Below are positions 7,069-8,348 of a DNA stretch of 8,348 nt, piece after piece (the stretch's first letter is position 1; each line of letters starts with the position of its first letter). The notes under the pieces are model-generated. The model saw only the letters and a list, made by a program, of their open reading frames with translations. It was not told the DNA's origin and did not search any database. Position numbers and translations under genes: made by a program. The DNA is from UBA4416 sp044357775 (GTDB taxonomy: Bacteria > Bacteroidota > Bacteroidia > B-17B0 > Aurantibacillaceae). The stretch lies in NCBI GenBank assembly GCA_044357775.1, contig JBIKOX010000136.1, positions 1 to 8,348 of the forward strand, given 5' to 3'.

Positions 7069-8348
7069 TTAGGGACGGTCTTCACTTTGATTTTTACGTT
7101 GTTTTTTTCTTATTAAAAAGGGTATAATAATGCCAATTAGAATTCCTAAACTAAACAAAAGCCCTATATTACTGATCCAATTCAAATTTTTCAACAACAA
7201 TATAAACGCTAATAATGTAAAAATGCACACAAGAAAAATGATGTTTTCTTTTGTTATAAAAAAATCTCTTACCGACTCAAAAAATAACGCTACTATTACC
7301 CCAATTACTGCAAAAATTACTAAAATTATTAAACATAATACAACTACATGCTGAATAACAGCTAGTTCTTTTTCCCATTGCGTTTTATTTGAAATACTTG
7401 CTGAAACTGGTAACTCAATTTCAAGTTCATTTGGCAAAGGAATTCTAACTTCAGTTAAATGCGTTGTGTCTCCTTCAGGAAAAAATTCATCTAAGGCTAT
7501 ATTCAATGTTTTATTTTCATTAATTAGCTTTTCCATAATAGCTAACATTGATTTATCTTGTTTACTAACGCCAAAAGTATATGCAGCCAATAGTTTTTGA
7601 ATATCTTTATTGCCCAAACCATTATCATTTCCCATTGACCAAACAGCCACACCTTTTAAACCTTTTAAATTAGCATATGCTAATTTTTCCTGAAATGCTG
7701 GTAAAAAACCTTCATCTAGTTTTAATAATTTTAAATCCGAATATTTTAATATTTTTACAGAATCATCACCAAAAAGCTTTATTTCGTTGGTTGGAAGTGA
7801 AAGTAATAATTTCTCTTCTAGCATTCTTTCAGATGATATTGCTTTGTTATCCAGATCTTGCAATAATGTGGCATAATGATTTAAACCATCATCAATTAAT
7901 AAAACATTCCAAAGTGCATCATGAGTTATTCCAACAGACAAACTATCTTTTTCAGGATTATATAAACCTGAAAATGAGCTATAACCCATAACAATAAATC
8001 TATCCGCATATTTATTTAAATCAGCAAAATCTTTACTTGAAACATTATAAGGAAAATATTGGCTATATGAGGGAAGTACTATAGATATCTGATATCTTTC
8101 TGGATCAATCCTATCAAATTTTTCTCTAAATAACTTAACCATTTTAATGAATTTAAAAGCATCCGAATCTGGAACTTGTTGAAAATCCAAACAAATACCA
8201 CCACCTTTAGCTGAAACAACAAGGTTTGTAACATCATAAACCAATTTATTTATCTTATTCTCCCAGTCTTTCGAAAACAATTGAATGTTTTTTTGTAAAC
8301 CGTAACTTGAAACACATAAATCAACTTTACAATTTCCATTTGATTGTT
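7069..8348 (-). CDS. GH18-like (chitinase-fold) pseudoenzyme with C-terminal three-helix membrane anchor (partial, 5' end off the window)
   Basis: The frame is open to the right edge, giving at least 425 residues, so the TTG at 8280-8278 is an internal leucine and not the start. The fold reads as glycoside hydrolase family 18. A strand KVDLCVSSYG (8329-8300) is followed, in numbering from the TTG codon, by GGGICLDFQQVP (26-37) at the DGxDxDxE site, DRFIVMGYSSFSG (93-105) matching the family's D-x-MxYD strand, and GLKGVAVWSMGNDNG (207-221) matching the last-strand GVxxWSLGxD. Compared with DGIDIDWE, the acidic positions read G, C, D and Q: only Asp32 remains, and the catalytic glutamate is Gln34. 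Chitinase-type hydrolysis is therefore unlikely, and carbohydrate binding or a scaffold role is possible. Three hydrophobic helices (about 311-333, 345-363, 369-390) are followed by a basic tail RKKQRKNQ. By the positive-inside rule the domain would face the periplasm. It lies upstream of the TrkA/RyR gene on the same strand; operon membership is uncertain. Confidence 0.75.
   Translation of the reverse strand, partial: QSNGNCKVDLCVSSYGLQKNIQLFSKDWENKINKLVYDVTNLVVSAKGGGICLDFQQVPDSDAFKFIKMVKLFREKFDRIDPERYQISIVLPSYSQYFPYNVSSKDFADLNKYADRFIVMGYSSFSGLYNPEKDSLSVGITHDALWNVLLIDDGLNHYATLLQDLDNKAISSERMLEEKLLLSLPTNEIKLFGDDSVKILKYSDLKLLKLDEGFLPAFQEKLAYANLKGLKGVAVWSMGNDNGLGNKDIQKLLAAYTFGVSKQDKSMLAIMEKLINENKTLNIALDEFFPEGDTTHLTEVRIPLPNELEIELPVSASISNKTQWEKELAVIQHVVVLCLIILVIFAVIGVIVALFFESVRDFFITKENIIFLVCIFTLLAFILLLKNLNWISNIGLLFSLGILIGIIIPFLIRKKQRKNQSEDRP

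Noticed and set aside
7130..7991. Plus-strand open frames of 74 and 104 codons opposite the GH18-like gene
   Set aside because: Both are antisense to a strongly supported coding frame, and their composition follows from the complement of that gene.
8278..8280. TTG at 8280 as the true start of the GH18-like gene
   Set aside because: The frame stays open to the window edge, and the 22 codons upstream encode a GH18-like beta strand (KVDLCVSSYG), so the start lies outside the window.

Overview
The window is an AT-rich, densely packed gene block that reads entirely on the minus strand. It most likely comes from a Bacteroidota (Bacteroidetes-type) genome. The reasons are the low GC, weak or absent Shine-Dalgarno sequences, and a fragment at the low-coordinate edge that looks like the periplasmic leader and plug start of a TonB-dependent outer-membrane receptor with a helical N-terminal extension. 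No RNA genes, transposases, CRISPR arrays or long repeats are visible. The species cannot be named from this sequence.

In transcription order (high to low coordinates) there are five genes. (1) A gene cut by the right edge encodes a glycoside hydrolase family 18-like domain that lacks the catalytic glutamate and ends in three membrane helices. (2) After a 141-base AT-rich spacer comes a membrane-anchored protein with two Rossmann-like (TrkA-N-like) domains and a C-terminal ryanodine-receptor (RyR) type domain. (3) A three-part protein has an N-terminal TIR domain with its NADase-type glutamate, a middle DUF4062-like domain and a C-terminal TIR-like domain. (4) A large STAND NTPase has a central transmembrane helix, a long coiled coil and a seven-bladed WD40-type propeller. 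(5) The start of the putative TonB-receptor-like gene is cut by the left edge.

Genes 2-3 and 3-4 overlap by 4 bases, and genes 4-5 are only 7 bases apart, so genes 2-5 are almost certainly one transcript with coupled translation. Genes 2 and 3 both have to start at TTG, because in-frame stop codons lie just upstream and no other usual start codon fits.

TIR (NAD+ cleavage or nucleotide signalling), STAND (ATP-driven oligomerising switch), TrkA-N (dinucleotide binding) and RyR (proposed nucleotide-ligand sensing) are families repeatedly linked to prokaryotic conflict and immunity systems. The simplest model is a membrane-associated surveillance system. The propeller and the GH18-like pseudoenzyme would sense on the periplasmic side, the STAND NTPase would switch, TIR would generate a nucleotide signal or deplete NAD+, and the TrkA/RyR protein would bind the nucleotide. 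The domain assignments are read from sequence motifs. The joint function is inference.
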